Positions 56,895-64,000 of a stretch of 64,000 bases of DNA are shown in pieces. The translations under genes and the position numbers were made by a program. The stretch covers positions 23,169-87,168 of the forward strand of contig DVLL01000019.1 in NCBI GenBank assembly GCA_018715525.1. The letters run 5' to 3'. Numbering within the stretch: position 1 is the stretch's first letter; the number at the start of each line of letters is the position of its first letter. This DNA is from Candidatus Faeciplasma pullistercoris (GTDB lineage Bacteria; Bacillota; Clostridia; Oscillospirales; Ruminococcaceae). The notes below the pieces were generated by a model. It saw nothing but the letters and a program-made list of their open reading frames with translations, did no database searches and was not told the origin of the DNA.

Positions 56895-57800
56895 TTACTC
56901 GGTTACAGGGACGCAGCCTGCACTTTTGATGTACTGGGCAGCCTCATCGCTGGTAGCGAAGTCAAAGAAGTCCTGAGCGACGGCGGACAGAGCCTCGCCC
57001 TTTCTGGTTGCGAGAACGAAGTCACGCTGTACCTGATAGGAGCCGTCCTTGATGGTCTCCTCCGAAGGAACAACGCCCTCAACGCTAAGCGTCTTAACGG
57101 TGTCGCCTACAGAAGCGAGGGAAGCATAGCCGATAGCATCCGGATTAGACGCGACAGTCTGGATAACGTCGCCTGTGGAGGTGAGCTCCTGATCGTACTG
57201 GCAGGCATCCTCGGTGTCGGTTATGGACTCGAAGCCGTCTCTTGTGCCGGACGCAGCCTCACGACCGATAATCACTATCTCGGCGTCAGGTCCGCCTACT
57301 TCGCTCCAGTTGGTGATAGTACCGGTGTAGATGCCGGCTATCTGCTCTATGGTGAGATCGGTGACCGTGTTCTCGGGATTTACTATAATAGCAATACCGT
57401 CGATTGCAAGGACAGTTTCGTCAAGCGACTCAAGCTCCTCATCGGTGAGGTTTCGGCTCGCAAGTCCGATATCGCATCTGCCCTCGGTCACAGCCTGGAT
57501 GCCTGATCCAGAGCCTGTAGGATTGTATGTAACGGTAACCGCGTCATTGAGCTCCATATACGCTTCCATAAGGTAGCCGATTACCGATTCCATTGAGGTG
57601 GAACCATCGGTGGAAACCGTTCCGGAAATCTCGTCGGGAGTCTCGTTGTTTTCATTGCTGTCAGTTACCTCACCGCCGTTGCCGCCGTTGTTCTCTACAA
57701 CTTTATCATCGTTATTGTTTTCAGTTTCGCCGCAGGCAGCTAAGGTGAATACCATCATCATCGCCGCAATAATAAGTGCACAAATTTTAAGTTTTTTCAT
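56895..57800 (-). CDS. pstS: Phosphate-binding lipoprotein PstS
   Basis: A 301-residue exported binding protein. The signal peptide ends in a lipobox LAAC (Cys23), followed by an Asn/Gly/Asp linker. The binding domain has STDGSTSMESVIGYL, YNPTGSGSGIQAV and IGREAASGTRDGF, the phosphate-cradling loops. It delivers phosphate to PstCA. Start at 57800 follows AAAGGA. It is the first gene of the pst operon and has Pho-type repeats upstream. Confidence 0.96.
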   Translation of the reverse strand: MKKLKICALIIAAMMMVFTLAACGETENNNDDKVVENNGGNGGEVTDSNENNETPDEISGTVSTDGSTSMESVIGYLMEAYMELNDAVTVTYNPTGSGSGIQAVTEGRCDIGLASRNLTDEELESLDETVLAIDGIAIIVNPENTVTDLTIEQIAGIYTGTITNWSEVGGPDAEIVIIGREAASGTRDGFESITDTEDACQYDQELTSTGDVIQTVASNPDAIGYASLASVGDTVKTLSVEGVVPSEETIKDGSYQVQRDFVLATRKGEALSAVAQDFFDFATSDEAAQYIKSAGCVPVTE

Positions 57801-57887
57801 GTTCAAAATTCCTTTCGACAATTTGTTTTTTTTGCGCAACTACATACTATCACTCTCAAGGTTAACTCTGAAAGCGCGCTAAGGTAA

Positions 57888-57930
57888 AATATAAGTAACA
57901 CAGCTCATCGCAATGTTAAGCCTGTGTAAA
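57888..57930 (-). promoter_or_regulatory. Candidate Pho box and promoter of the pst operon
   Basis: On the minus strand TTTACA (57930-57925) and TTAACA (57919-57914) are repeated with an 11-bp period, the pattern of PhoP boxes in Firmicutes (TTWACA). A TATATT at 57893-57888 lies 20 bp downstream and has no -35 box, as expected for an activated promoter. Confidence 0.5.
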
Positions 57931-57945
57931 CTAACGGCTCGAGTT

Positions 57946-57995
57946 TTAGCACTTACAGTCGATAAGTGTTAGCACTCTCTTATCTTAAGTGCTAA
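57946..57995 (+). promoter_or_regulatory. Two overlapping CIRCE operators (HrcA sites)
   Basis: TTAGCACTC-N9-AAGTGCTAA at 57969-57995 differs from the CIRCE consensus by one base. TTAGCACTT-N9-AAGTGTTAG at 57946-57972 differs by a few. They overlap by 4 bp and have the 9-bp spacer of CIRCE. The end of the second holds TGCTAATTT, a possible extended -10, so HrcA bound here would block hsp20 transcription. The ~230 bp to the hsp20 start hold no other gene. Confidence 0.85.
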
Positions 57996-58231
57996 TTTTC
58001 AGAAAAACATAACACTTTTATCACATTATTTTCACATATGATGCCTATACTCATAATTGTCAAAAGGAAAGATAAGACGAACGGAAGATAAGCCGGACGG
58101 ATATCCTCCCGGAAGACAAATTTTAAAGGAAGCGAGTAAAATGTAACGCTATCAGCTTTTCGTGTTCATCATAAAAAGAATAAATCGGATTTCGTTACAA
58201 ACACTACTTAAAATATTTGGAGGTTATGATT

Positions 58232-58669
58232 ATGTTAGTACCTTATGTAAGAAGAAATAATTCACTTTCAGCTTTTGATCCTTTCAGAGAGTTAGACGAG
58301 CTTGAGCGCGCCTTCTTCGGCAACCACGAGACCAAGATGGCAGCTTTCTCGACAGATATCAAGGATAAGGGCGATCATTTCGTCCTCGAGGCTGATCTGC
58401 CGGGCGTAGAAAAGGAAAACATCAAGCTTGACCTTACCGACAATGTCCTCACCATCAGTGCTGAGCGTCACTCCGAGTATGAGGAGAACGACAAGAAGCA
58501 CAACTATGTACGCTGCGAGCGTTCTTACGGCAGCTATCAGAGAAGCTTCGACACTACAGGCATTGATACCGAGCACATTGAGGCTGAGTTCAATAACGGT
58601 GTTCTCAAGCTTACGCTCCCCAAGATCAAGGAAGTCAAGCCCGAGTCCAAGAGACTTGAAATTAAATAA
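58232..58669 (+). CDS. Small heat shock protein Hsp20
   Basis: A 145-residue alpha-crystallin chaperone that holds unfolding proteins. After a short N-terminal arm (SAFDPFRELDELERAFF) comes the crystallin domain with FVLEADLPGVEKENIKLDL and FNNGVLKLTLPK, the GVLxLxLPK form of the C-terminal conserved strand. The start at 58232 follows GGAGG. Two CIRCE sites upstream indicate HrcA repression lifted by heat. The gene stands alone and ends in a strong terminator. Confidence 0.95.
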   Translation: MLVPYVRRNNSLSAFDPFRELDELERAFFGNHETKMAAFSTDIKDKGDHFVLEADLPGVEKENIKLDLTDNVLTISAERHSEYEENDKKHNYVRCERSYGSYQRSFDTTGIDTEHIEAEFNNGVLKLTLPKIKEVKPESKRLEIK

Positions 58670-58681
58670 AGCAAGCTGAAT

Positions 58682-58722
58682 AAAAAGCCTGCCGGCTGGA
58701 ATTATCCGCCGGCAGGCTTTTT
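58682..58722. terminator. Bidirectional terminator between hsp20 and the uracil permease
   Basis: AAAAAGCCTGCCGGC and GCCGGCAGGCTTTTT form a perfect 15-bp stem around TGGAATTATCC. As on one side and Ts on the other let it end both converging genes. Confidence 0.88.
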
Positions 58723-58755
58723 CCTGTTTAGTTATAATTTATAGCTTCAACCTGT

Positions 58756-60117
58756 TTACTTGGTCTCTTTCTTCTTGCTGTCCTTTACGCCGAGTACAAG
58801 GTTTGTGATAATACCGAGTATGAGAGCGCAGGCTATGCCTGTAAGGGTTATCGCGCCGAAGTTAAGAGCCATTCCGCCTACGCCGGCGATGAGGATTACA
58901 GACACGGGGAAGAGATTTCTGTTGTCGCCAAGGTCAACCTGCTGAACCATCTTGAGTCCGGATACCGCGATGAATCCATACAGCGTGATGCACACGCCGC
59001 CCATTACGCAGGAGGGTATCGTGGCCAAGAGAGTTACAAACGGGGCGAAGAAGGAAGCGACAATCGCCATTACAGCGGTAGTAAATATTGTAATCACGGA
59101 GGCGTTGCCGGTTATCGCCACGCAGCCAACGCTCTCACCGTAGGTGGTATTGGGGCAGCCGCCGAAGAACGCGCCGGCCATTGAGCCTACACCGTCTCCG
59201 AGCAAAGTCCTTGAAAGTCCCGGATTCTTAAGAAGGTCATGACCGATAATTGAGGAGAGGTTCTTATGATCCGCGATATGCTCGGCGAACACTACAAAGG
59301 CAACCGGTATGTAAGCCACCGCTATCGTTCCTATATATGAGCCGAGGTCTCCTCCGGCAAAGTCATACTCGCCGCTGAACGCCGTTAGGAAGGTGAAGTC
59401 AGGCACCCACTGCATATTCTCAAACTTGGAGAAGTCTACTATCATGAGCGCTTCATTATTGGTGGCGTTTCCGATAAGAGTGAATATAGTAGCAACTACA
59501 TATCCTGCGCAGATACCTATGATGAAAGGGATAAGCTTTGCCATCTTCTTGCCGTATACAGAGCTTATTACCACCACAAGGAGGGTCACAAGCGCGCAGA
59601 TAAGACATGCTCCGGCGTGGGCATCCATTATGAACGCTCCGTCTGCGTTCTTAGCAGCTCCTACCGCGTCGCCTATGGCGTTTCCGGAGAGAGAAAGACC
59701 GATAATTGCTACTGTTGGTCCGATTACTACGGCAGGCATAAGTCTATCTATCCACTTCACACCTACAAGCTTTACAATTATCGCTATGAGAACATATACC
59801 AAGCCTGCGAACAGCGCGCCGATGATGAGTCCAAGATATCCGGCAGAGGCGGAAACTCCACCCGCAAAGGCGGCAGCCATCGATCCCAAAAACGCAAACG
59901 ACGAGCCCAAAAATACCGGGCTCTTAAACTTTGTAAACAAAAGGTATACTATTGTTCCCACGCCCGCTCCGAAGAGCGCGGCAGACTGTGACATGCCGTT
60001 GCCGATAACGGCGGGAACAGCTATTGTCGCGGCTAAAATTGCGAGCAGCTGCTGAAGCGCAAAGATCAAAAGCTGTCCGAACTTAGGCTTATCGGAGATT
60101 CCATAAATTAGTTTCAT
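58756..60117 (-). CDS. uraA: Uracil permease (NCS2 family)
   Basis: A 453-residue, 14-helix nucleobase:cation symporter. The NCS2 signature GGCPNTTYGESVG and the substrate motif SPVFLGSSFAFLGSM identify the UraA/PyrP group; the Glu in TYGES and the Glu in FAEHIADHKN are the substrate contacts of UraA. Uracil is therefore the likely substrate, although xanthine permeases are close. The ribosome site is AAGGAGG. The ~170-nt leader holds a terminator hairpin, so expression is probably attenuated. Confidence 0.9.
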   Translation of the reverse strand: MKLIYGISDKPKFGQLLIFALQQLLAILAATIAVPAVIGNGMSQSAALFGAGVGTIVYLLFTKFKSPVFLGSSFAFLGSMAAAFAGGVSASAGYLGLIIGALFAGLVYVLIAIIVKLVGVKWIDRLMPAVVIGPTVAIIGLSLSGNAIGDAVGAAKNADGAFIMDAHAGACLICALVTLLVVVISSVYGKKMAKLIPFIIGICAGYVVATIFTLIGNATNNEALMIVDFSKFENMQWVPDFTFLTAFSGEYDFAGGDLGSYIGTIAVAYIPVAFVVFAEHIADHKNLSSIIGHDLLKNPGLSRTLLGDGVGSMAGAFFGGCPNTTYGESVGCVAITGNASVITIFTTAVMAIVASFFAPFVTLLATIPSCVMGGVCITLYGFIAVSGLKMVQQVDLGDNRNLFPVSVILIAGVGGMALNFGAITLTGIACALILGIITNLVLGVKDSKKKETK

Positions 60118-60192
60118 TTTCGTTCCTCCTTATAATTTACAGGCAAACAACAGCCGAAGCAGCGCTCCCAAACCGGAGCCTAAAACACGCGC

Positions 60193-60227
60193 AAAAAAAG
60201 TCCCATCGCCGCAAGAACGATAGGACT
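60193..60227 (-). terminator. Leader terminator of the uracil permease gene
   Basis: On the minus strand AGTCCTATCG and CGATGGGACT pair (with G-U) around TTCTTGCGG, followed by seven Ts. It is about 60 nt after the start of transcription and 76 nt before the gene, so it is an attenuation site. Upstream, CGATA could pair with the 5' arm. PyrR-type binding was looked for but is not clear. Confidence 0.7.
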
Positions 60228-60291
60228 AAAATCGCAATAAATTACCGCTGCTTATCGGCAGTATTGTAAAACCCGTGCACAAACCTCAAGT

Positions 60292-60320
60292 ATTATATAC
60301 CGAAGCGGATAAATTGTCAA
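60292..60320 (-). promoter_or_regulatory. Promoter of the uracil permease gene
   Basis: On the minus strand TTGACA (60320-60315) and TATAAT (60297-60292) are 17 bp apart, both perfect. A strong promoter followed by a leader terminator. The rest of the gap to 60545 holds no gene that I see. Confidence 0.88.
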
Positions 60321-60545
60321 GAGAAATCTAACAGCCAGTTATTATGTTATTTTTTGTAATAATTATGCCTGAGATTAAACGTCTTATTTATTACACGACA
60401 TACTGCTGTCGGCCAACGCCCTACAAAGCGTTCGGACTTCTTGTACTGTATGGCAACGCAAAAACCAGCAATCGGAGTATACGGTATACACAGACACTTA
60501 CGCATGCCATTTACCGCACACAAAATATCATTGCAGCTCTGAGCA

Positions 60546-62111
60546 CTACTTCACCCTGTTTTTCTTACTTAGAAGCCAGTTTAGCTTTCCGTGGAGCATA
60601 CTGTTGAGAAAGCCGAGCGCGCCCCAAAAATCCGACATCCTGAAATAAATCACAAGAAATATGAGATTCGGAACTACTGCACAGACGATAAGCCTTATGA
60701 TAAGCGTAGGTATCAGCCCGACATTGACAAAAGAGCAGATATAATATGTGGCACCGCACGCCAGTACCCCGGCAATTACATAAACGACAACTTTTTTGAT
60801 GTACGGCAGCAGCATTTTCTTTTCAAACATAGTGGTAAAAAGATTTTGGATAAGCCATGGTATCCCCACAACCAGCATGGACAAAACGGTGGACAAAATT
60901 ATTCCGTACAGTCCCCAGAACTGCACCATTATAAGGTTTAGTACGAGATTGACCATCGCGGTGATAAGAGACCGGAATCTGTCAGTATGCCATATGCCTC
61001 CTGAGTCCTTATAGGTCTGCAGTAGCTGGTTGAAAATGAATAAGTAGAAATAAATAACCAGGCATATTACAACCGGGAACTCTACCATAAGCTCCCTTCC
61101 AACCCAGAGCTCCATAAACGGCTGGAAAAGATTCAACAGGCAGCAGGAGCAAACTCCGGTTATCCAGCAAACTATCAGTGTAAATATGCACAGGTCGTTG
61201 TAGTTTTTCTCCTTTGTCTCAACCACCAGGCTGTTTCCTATTCCCGCGAGCGAGGCCTTGAACAGTATCATCTCAATAGAAATAATCGCAAGAATTACCG
61301 CGTAGTAGTTTTGGTATATCGCGAGCTGTGTCAGTCCCAAAAAAGCTGAAATCACTATGGCGTCAGACGAGCCTACTATAACATCGCCGATCTTAGCGGT
61401 AACAAGGTCTCTTATCCTGCCGTTGATGACCGAGACCTCAAGTCTTGGAAGACCTCCCCTCGCCTTGTACTGAGGATAAAGCCTATCAGCGCAAATCGCG
61501 GTAAATATATTTGTAAGCACCTGAGCGCCGAGCAGCGCCAACACATAAAAATAATAGTTTTTAAACAGCCATATGACAAGAAACTGGACGGCGTATTGCA
61601 GGCAGGTCGTCACCAAAAGTACCTTGCTTATCACATCGTAGCGCTGATAAGCCTGCAAAATGCTGCTCTTATAGGCAAAAAGCCAGTAGGACATCACGGT
61701 AGCTCCGAGATAAATAAGATAGAGCGTATATACATTTATATCAGTCGGAACGTCGCCGGTAATCAGCTTCGGGACAAATGGAGTGAGCACAGCTCCCACG
61801 ACTGCTATCACAAGGCCTATAACCCTGTAATATGTTCTGTAGAGCTTCATCAGGGCGCAGATGGTCACAGTGTCATCCTCAGCGATCGGTCGGTACATGC
61901 TGAATACCATCGCCGTGCCGACGCCAAGCTCCGCAAGGTTCAGAACTGACAGAATTGAGTAAAACAGCGAGTCAAGTCCTACATACTGCACGCCAAGAAT
62001 GTATATTATAACGGTGCGCATCACAAAAGGCACAAAAATTTGCAGCATGGTGAGCATCGTCCCGAAAATTAAATTTCTTGCTGTGTTTTTCGTTCTCTCT
62101 ATCTGAGCCAT
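60546..62111 (-). CDS. Oligosaccharide/lipid flippase (Wzx/MATE-like)
   Basis: A 521-residue membrane protein with about 12-14 hydrophobic segments. The N-terminus (FVPFVMRTVIIYILGVQYVGL) and the even spread of helices match the polysaccharide-export flippases of the MVF superfamily. These move lipid-linked sugars to the outer face of the membrane. No other polysaccharide genes are in the neighbourhood, so the substrate cannot be given; peptidoglycan precursor flippase (MurJ) is an alternative. It has no clear promoter in the 200 bp before it. Confidence 0.82.
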   Translation of the reverse strand: MAQIERTKNTARNLIFGTMLTMLQIFVPFVMRTVIIYILGVQYVGLDSLFYSILSVLNLAELGVGTAMVFSMYRPIAEDDTVTICALMKLYRTYYRVIGLVIAVVGAVLTPFVPKLITGDVPTDINVYTLYLIYLGATVMSYWLFAYKSSILQAYQRYDVISKVLLVTTCLQYAVQFLVIWLFKNYYFYVLALLGAQVLTNIFTAICADRLYPQYKARGGLPRLEVSVINGRIRDLVTAKIGDVIVGSSDAIVISAFLGLTQLAIYQNYYAVILAIISIEMILFKASLAGIGNSLVVETKEKNYNDLCIFTLIVCWITGVCSCCLLNLFQPFMELWVGRELMVEFPVVICLVIYFYLFIFNQLLQTYKDSGGIWHTDRFRSLITAMVNLVLNLIMVQFWGLYGIILSTVLSMLVVGIPWLIQNLFTTMFEKKMLLPYIKKVVVYVIAGVLACGATYYICSFVNVGLIPTLIIRLIVCAVVPNLIFLVIYFRMSDFWGALGFLNSMLHGKLNWLLSKKNRVK

Positions 62112-62571
62112 CTGACTTGGTCCTTATCCGCTCTTGGCGTTAATGTTGTTTTATTTATTTTCTCAAGCTTCTTAGGCGGCAATTAAATGCCTTTTTCACG
62201 CCGCAAGTCATAATTTATATTTTATCAAGGGAAATTTTGAGAAAATATTCGTTCATGAAATACTTGATATGTAAATTTTTCTTACTTGTTTATATTACCA
62301 TGAAGCTATCGGCTTAGTCAACCTGATATTATATTTCGATTGTATTTTATGACAAAATAAACGGCGGGAGTATCCAAAAATACTGATGATGAATAACATA
62401 ACGCATTTTGGGTCTATGCGCTTTTAGGGGGATATTTTATCGGTTCTTCGGTTTCTGAAATAATCCTCGCCGTTAGCTTCTTCCGCAAGCGACTTGTCTG
62501 CCGGAGACAATAATTCTGGCAACATTTCTTCTACGCTCTAAAAAAGTTTTCAAAACTAACATAATCATTAA

Positions 62572-62630
62572 AGCGGCTGCCGGGCTGGCTTCCATAACAA
62601 GACAGTATGGAAAACTTCGCGGCAGCCGCT
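62572..62630. repeat. Nested inverted repeat in the gene-free stretch before vanY
   Basis: AGCGGCTGCCG (62572-62582) pairs with CGGCAGCCGCT (62620-62630), and TTCCATA (62590-62596) with TATGGAA (62606-62612) inside it. The outer stem is 11 bp and the inner 7 bp. The rest of 62112-62752 contains no gene I can support, only a 33-codon frame at 62424-62525. Confidence 0.6.
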
Positions 62631-62705
62631 GTCCTTAAATTTTATCTTTTTAGACATGAACCGGGCTGTTTAAGCAAAAAACATCTTTATTTTTTTCAGC
62701 AAATG

Positions 62706-62714
62706 TGCTATCAT
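62706..62714 (+). promoter_or_regulatory. Possible extended -10 promoter of the carboxypeptidase gene
   Basis: TGCTATCAT (TG-N-TATCAT) lies 39 bp before the start codon. No -35 box is obvious. Confidence 0.4.
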
Positions 62715-62752
62715 AAATATATCCAAGTCTATACAGGAAAGGAATGCTCGAA

Positions 62753-63877
62753 ATGGACAGAAAATATTCATCAAGCCGTAAAAAGCGCGTAAAAATCAAG
62801 TATAAAAACGTAGCGATTGCTCTTGCGGTTCTGCTCATAATAATCGTCCTCATCTATTCTGCGTGCAGCGCGGGAAATGATGAGCCTAAAGATGACACTA
62901 CCTCGGATGTGACCGGCAACGAACAAACCCCCACGGTAACAAACCCCGTCGAGGAGGAAACGCCTGAGGTGAGTCTGACAGACGATCCCACAAAGCAAAG
63001 CTCATATATATTTGACTTTGTCAATGTAACCTCTGCGGATCTCGGAAAGGGCGACCTTGTTCTTGTAAATAACAACATCAAGTTCCTTGGAACTATCACC
63101 GAGGACGACCTCGTTGTAGTCAGAGAGATGAAAAATCAGGCGTATTCTGTAAAGGATCACACCGTGCTTGTAAGACCGCAGGCAATGGACGCGCTTAACA
63201 CCATGCTCCTGGACTTCTACAATGCCACCGGAAACGACAACATCATGGTAAGGAGCGGTCATCGCACGCTTGAATACCAGCAGGGTCTATATGACGATGA
63301 GCTTGCTGCCACGGGAGCGGTTTCCTCCTCCCTCGTCGCAATGCCCGGCTATAGCGAGCATCACACCGGTCTTGCGGTAGACTTTACCACCTACGATGGA
63401 GAATATTACACAGACTTTGACGGCACAGGCGACTACGAGTGGATAATGAACAACTGCTGGCGCTACGGCTTTGTCAACAGATACCCCGCCGGCAAGGAGG
63501 CTCTTACCTTCATAGACAACGAGCCGTGGCACTTCAGATATGTAGGAATACCTCACGCCGAGATCATGAAGGACTATGATTTCTGCCTTGAGGAGTATAT
63601 CTCCTTCATCAAGAACTACACTATTGACACCAGCTTCCTTCTCAAGGAGCTTGATAACGGCGCAAGATACATTATATACTATGTACCGCTGACAGATTCG
63701 GAGAGCACAGCGATCTATATCCCGCTTATGCCAGACGGAGTTACTCCGTACCCGTATGAGATCTCAGGAAACAATGTAGACGGCTTCATCGTCACCGTAA
63801 CCCTCGACGAGGGAACCCAGAGCGCCGGAGTGCAGACTCCCGCAGCGCCTGACGCCGAAGACGCTCAGACCGAATAA
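62753..63877 (+). CDS. D-alanyl-D-alanine carboxypeptidase, VanY/M15B type
   Basis: A 374-residue membrane-anchored peptidase. An N-terminal basic start and a membrane segment (~20-37) are followed by an acidic Thr-rich linker and the zinc carboxypeptidase domain. GYSEHHTGLAVDF holds the SxHxxGxAxD zinc motif and EPWHFRYVG the ExWH motif. It would remove the terminal D-Ala from peptidoglycan stems. Resistance (VanY with vancomycin cluster) is not suggested; no vanHAX genes are near. The ATG at 62753 is used because AAAGGA is 9 nt upstream. Confidence 0.9.
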   Translation: MDRKYSSSRKKRVKIKYKNVAIALAVLLIIIVLIYSACSAGNDEPKDDTTSDVTGNEQTPTVTNPVEEETPEVSLTDDPTKQSSYIFDFVNVTSADLGKGDLVLVNNNIKFLGTITEDDLVVVREMKNQAYSVKDHTVLVRPQAMDALNTMLLDFYNATGNDNIMVRSGHRTLEYQQGLYDDELAATGAVSSSLVAMPGYSEHHTGLAVDFTTYDGEYYTDFDGTGDYEWIMNNCWRYGFVNRYPAGKEALTFIDNEPWHFRYVGIPHAEIMKDYDFCLEEYISFIKNYTIDTSFLLKELDNGARYIIYYVPLTDSESTAIYIPLMPDGVTPYPYEISGNNVDGFIVTVTLDEGTQSAGVQTPAAPDAEDAQTE

Positions 63878-63950
63878 TCTAAGCACGGATACAGAATTAA
63901 TAAGTTTAAAATAAGCAAATTACCGCAAGGTAAAGGAAAGGATAAAAGCA

Positions 63951-64000
63951 ATGTCGGAATGCACACATGACTGCTCATCCTGCTCGCAGAGCTGCTCCTC
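63951..64000 (+). CDS. Mrp/NBP35-type ATPase, first codons (runs off the window)
   Basis: The last 50 bases open a frame with a AAAGGAAAGG ribosome site and encode MSECTHDCSSCSQSCSS. This Cys-rich start is typical of the N-terminal [4Fe-4S]-binding region of Mrp/NBP35 Fe-S cluster carrier ATPases in Clostridia. Only about 16 codons are seen, so the call rests on the N-terminal Cys pattern alone. Confidence 0.55.
   Translation, partial: MSECTHDCSSCSQSCS

Noticed and set aside
62424..62525. 33-codon minus-strand frame (MLPELLSPADKSLAEE...)
   Set aside because: No good ribosome site and no recognised homologue; could be the tail of a decayed gene, but the evidence is too thin.

Overview
The window looks like a chromosomal contig from a Gram-positive, fibre-degrading gut or rumen anaerobe of the class Clostridia, probably Oscillospirales/Ruminococcaceae-like. 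This is inferred from gene content, not from a marker gene. The signs are strong GGAGG ribosome sites, promoters with TTGACA/TATAAT boxes 17 bp apart, CIRCE operators, DegV, YitT and UMF1 proteins, a TepA-YlzJ-FtsK/SpoIIIE block typical of spore-forming Firmicutes, a Pst-Pho locus, and many glycoside hydrolases (GH43, GH31, GH5, GH2 and a GH39-like protein). The sequence is of intermediate GC. Only the stretch around 44.8-46.4 kb is clearly AT-rich.

Layout. 0-3.7 kb (minus): tepA, ylzJ, uppP and the 5' part of ftsK/spoIIIE. 3.7-8 kb (plus): aconitase, an rRNA cytosine methyltransferase and NADP-isocitrate dehydrogenase, probably one operon that makes 2-oxoglutarate. 8-10.9 kb (minus): a YitT membrane protein, a PlsC-like acyltransferase with zinc ribbon, and two tRNA-Gln genes. 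11.1-12.7 kb (plus): an L-fucose isomerase-family protein. 12.8-22.2 kb (minus): an aromatic amino acid operon aroF-tyrA-aroB-aroA-aroC-pheA-aroEK(fused)-aroQ-degV, which covers every step from DAHP to prephenate plus the first Phe and Tyr branch enzymes. Its 240-nt leader encodes a 21-residue Tyr/Phe-rich peptide followed by mutually exclusive hairpins and a terminator. I regard this as the most striking feature of the window.

22.3-31.1 kb (plus): cytoplasmic GH43 and GH31 enzymes, then a 1425-residue 2-hydroxyacyl-CoA dehydratase activase-type protein. 31.1-37.1 kb: a TetR regulator divergent from an SDR epimerase with overlapping promoters, a GH5 lipoprotein, the GGGtGRT protein with a NifU-like Fe-S scaffold, and a lipoprotein. 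37.3-44.7 kb (plus): a surface protein with an NPPTG-type tail, a GH2 beta-galactosidase, tRNA-Val and tRNA-Leu with twin promoters, a gene-free hairpin-rich stretch, a zinc phospholipase C-like protein and a UMF1 transporter. 44.9-50.9 kb (minus): an AT-rich lipoprotein, a serine recombinase and a 1267-residue membrane-anchored glycosidase-like protein. 51-57.9 kb (minus): PhoR/PhoB-like kinase and regulator, and pstSCAB-phoU. 57.9-64 kb: two overlapping CIRCE operators ahead of an Hsp20 gene, a uracil permease with a leader terminator, an oligosaccharide flippase, a VanY-type carboxypeptidase, and the first codons of an Mrp/NBP35 ATPase.

How it fits together: the carbohydrate enzymes release sugars from plant glycans, outside (GH5, GH39-like) and inside the cell (GH43, GH31, GH2). 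The aconitase-IDH pair and the aro operon serve amino acid synthesis. The Pst-Pho block handles phosphate, and the CIRCE-hsp20 unit responds to heat or misfolding. All functions are read from sequence motifs and recalled family knowledge; no database search was run.
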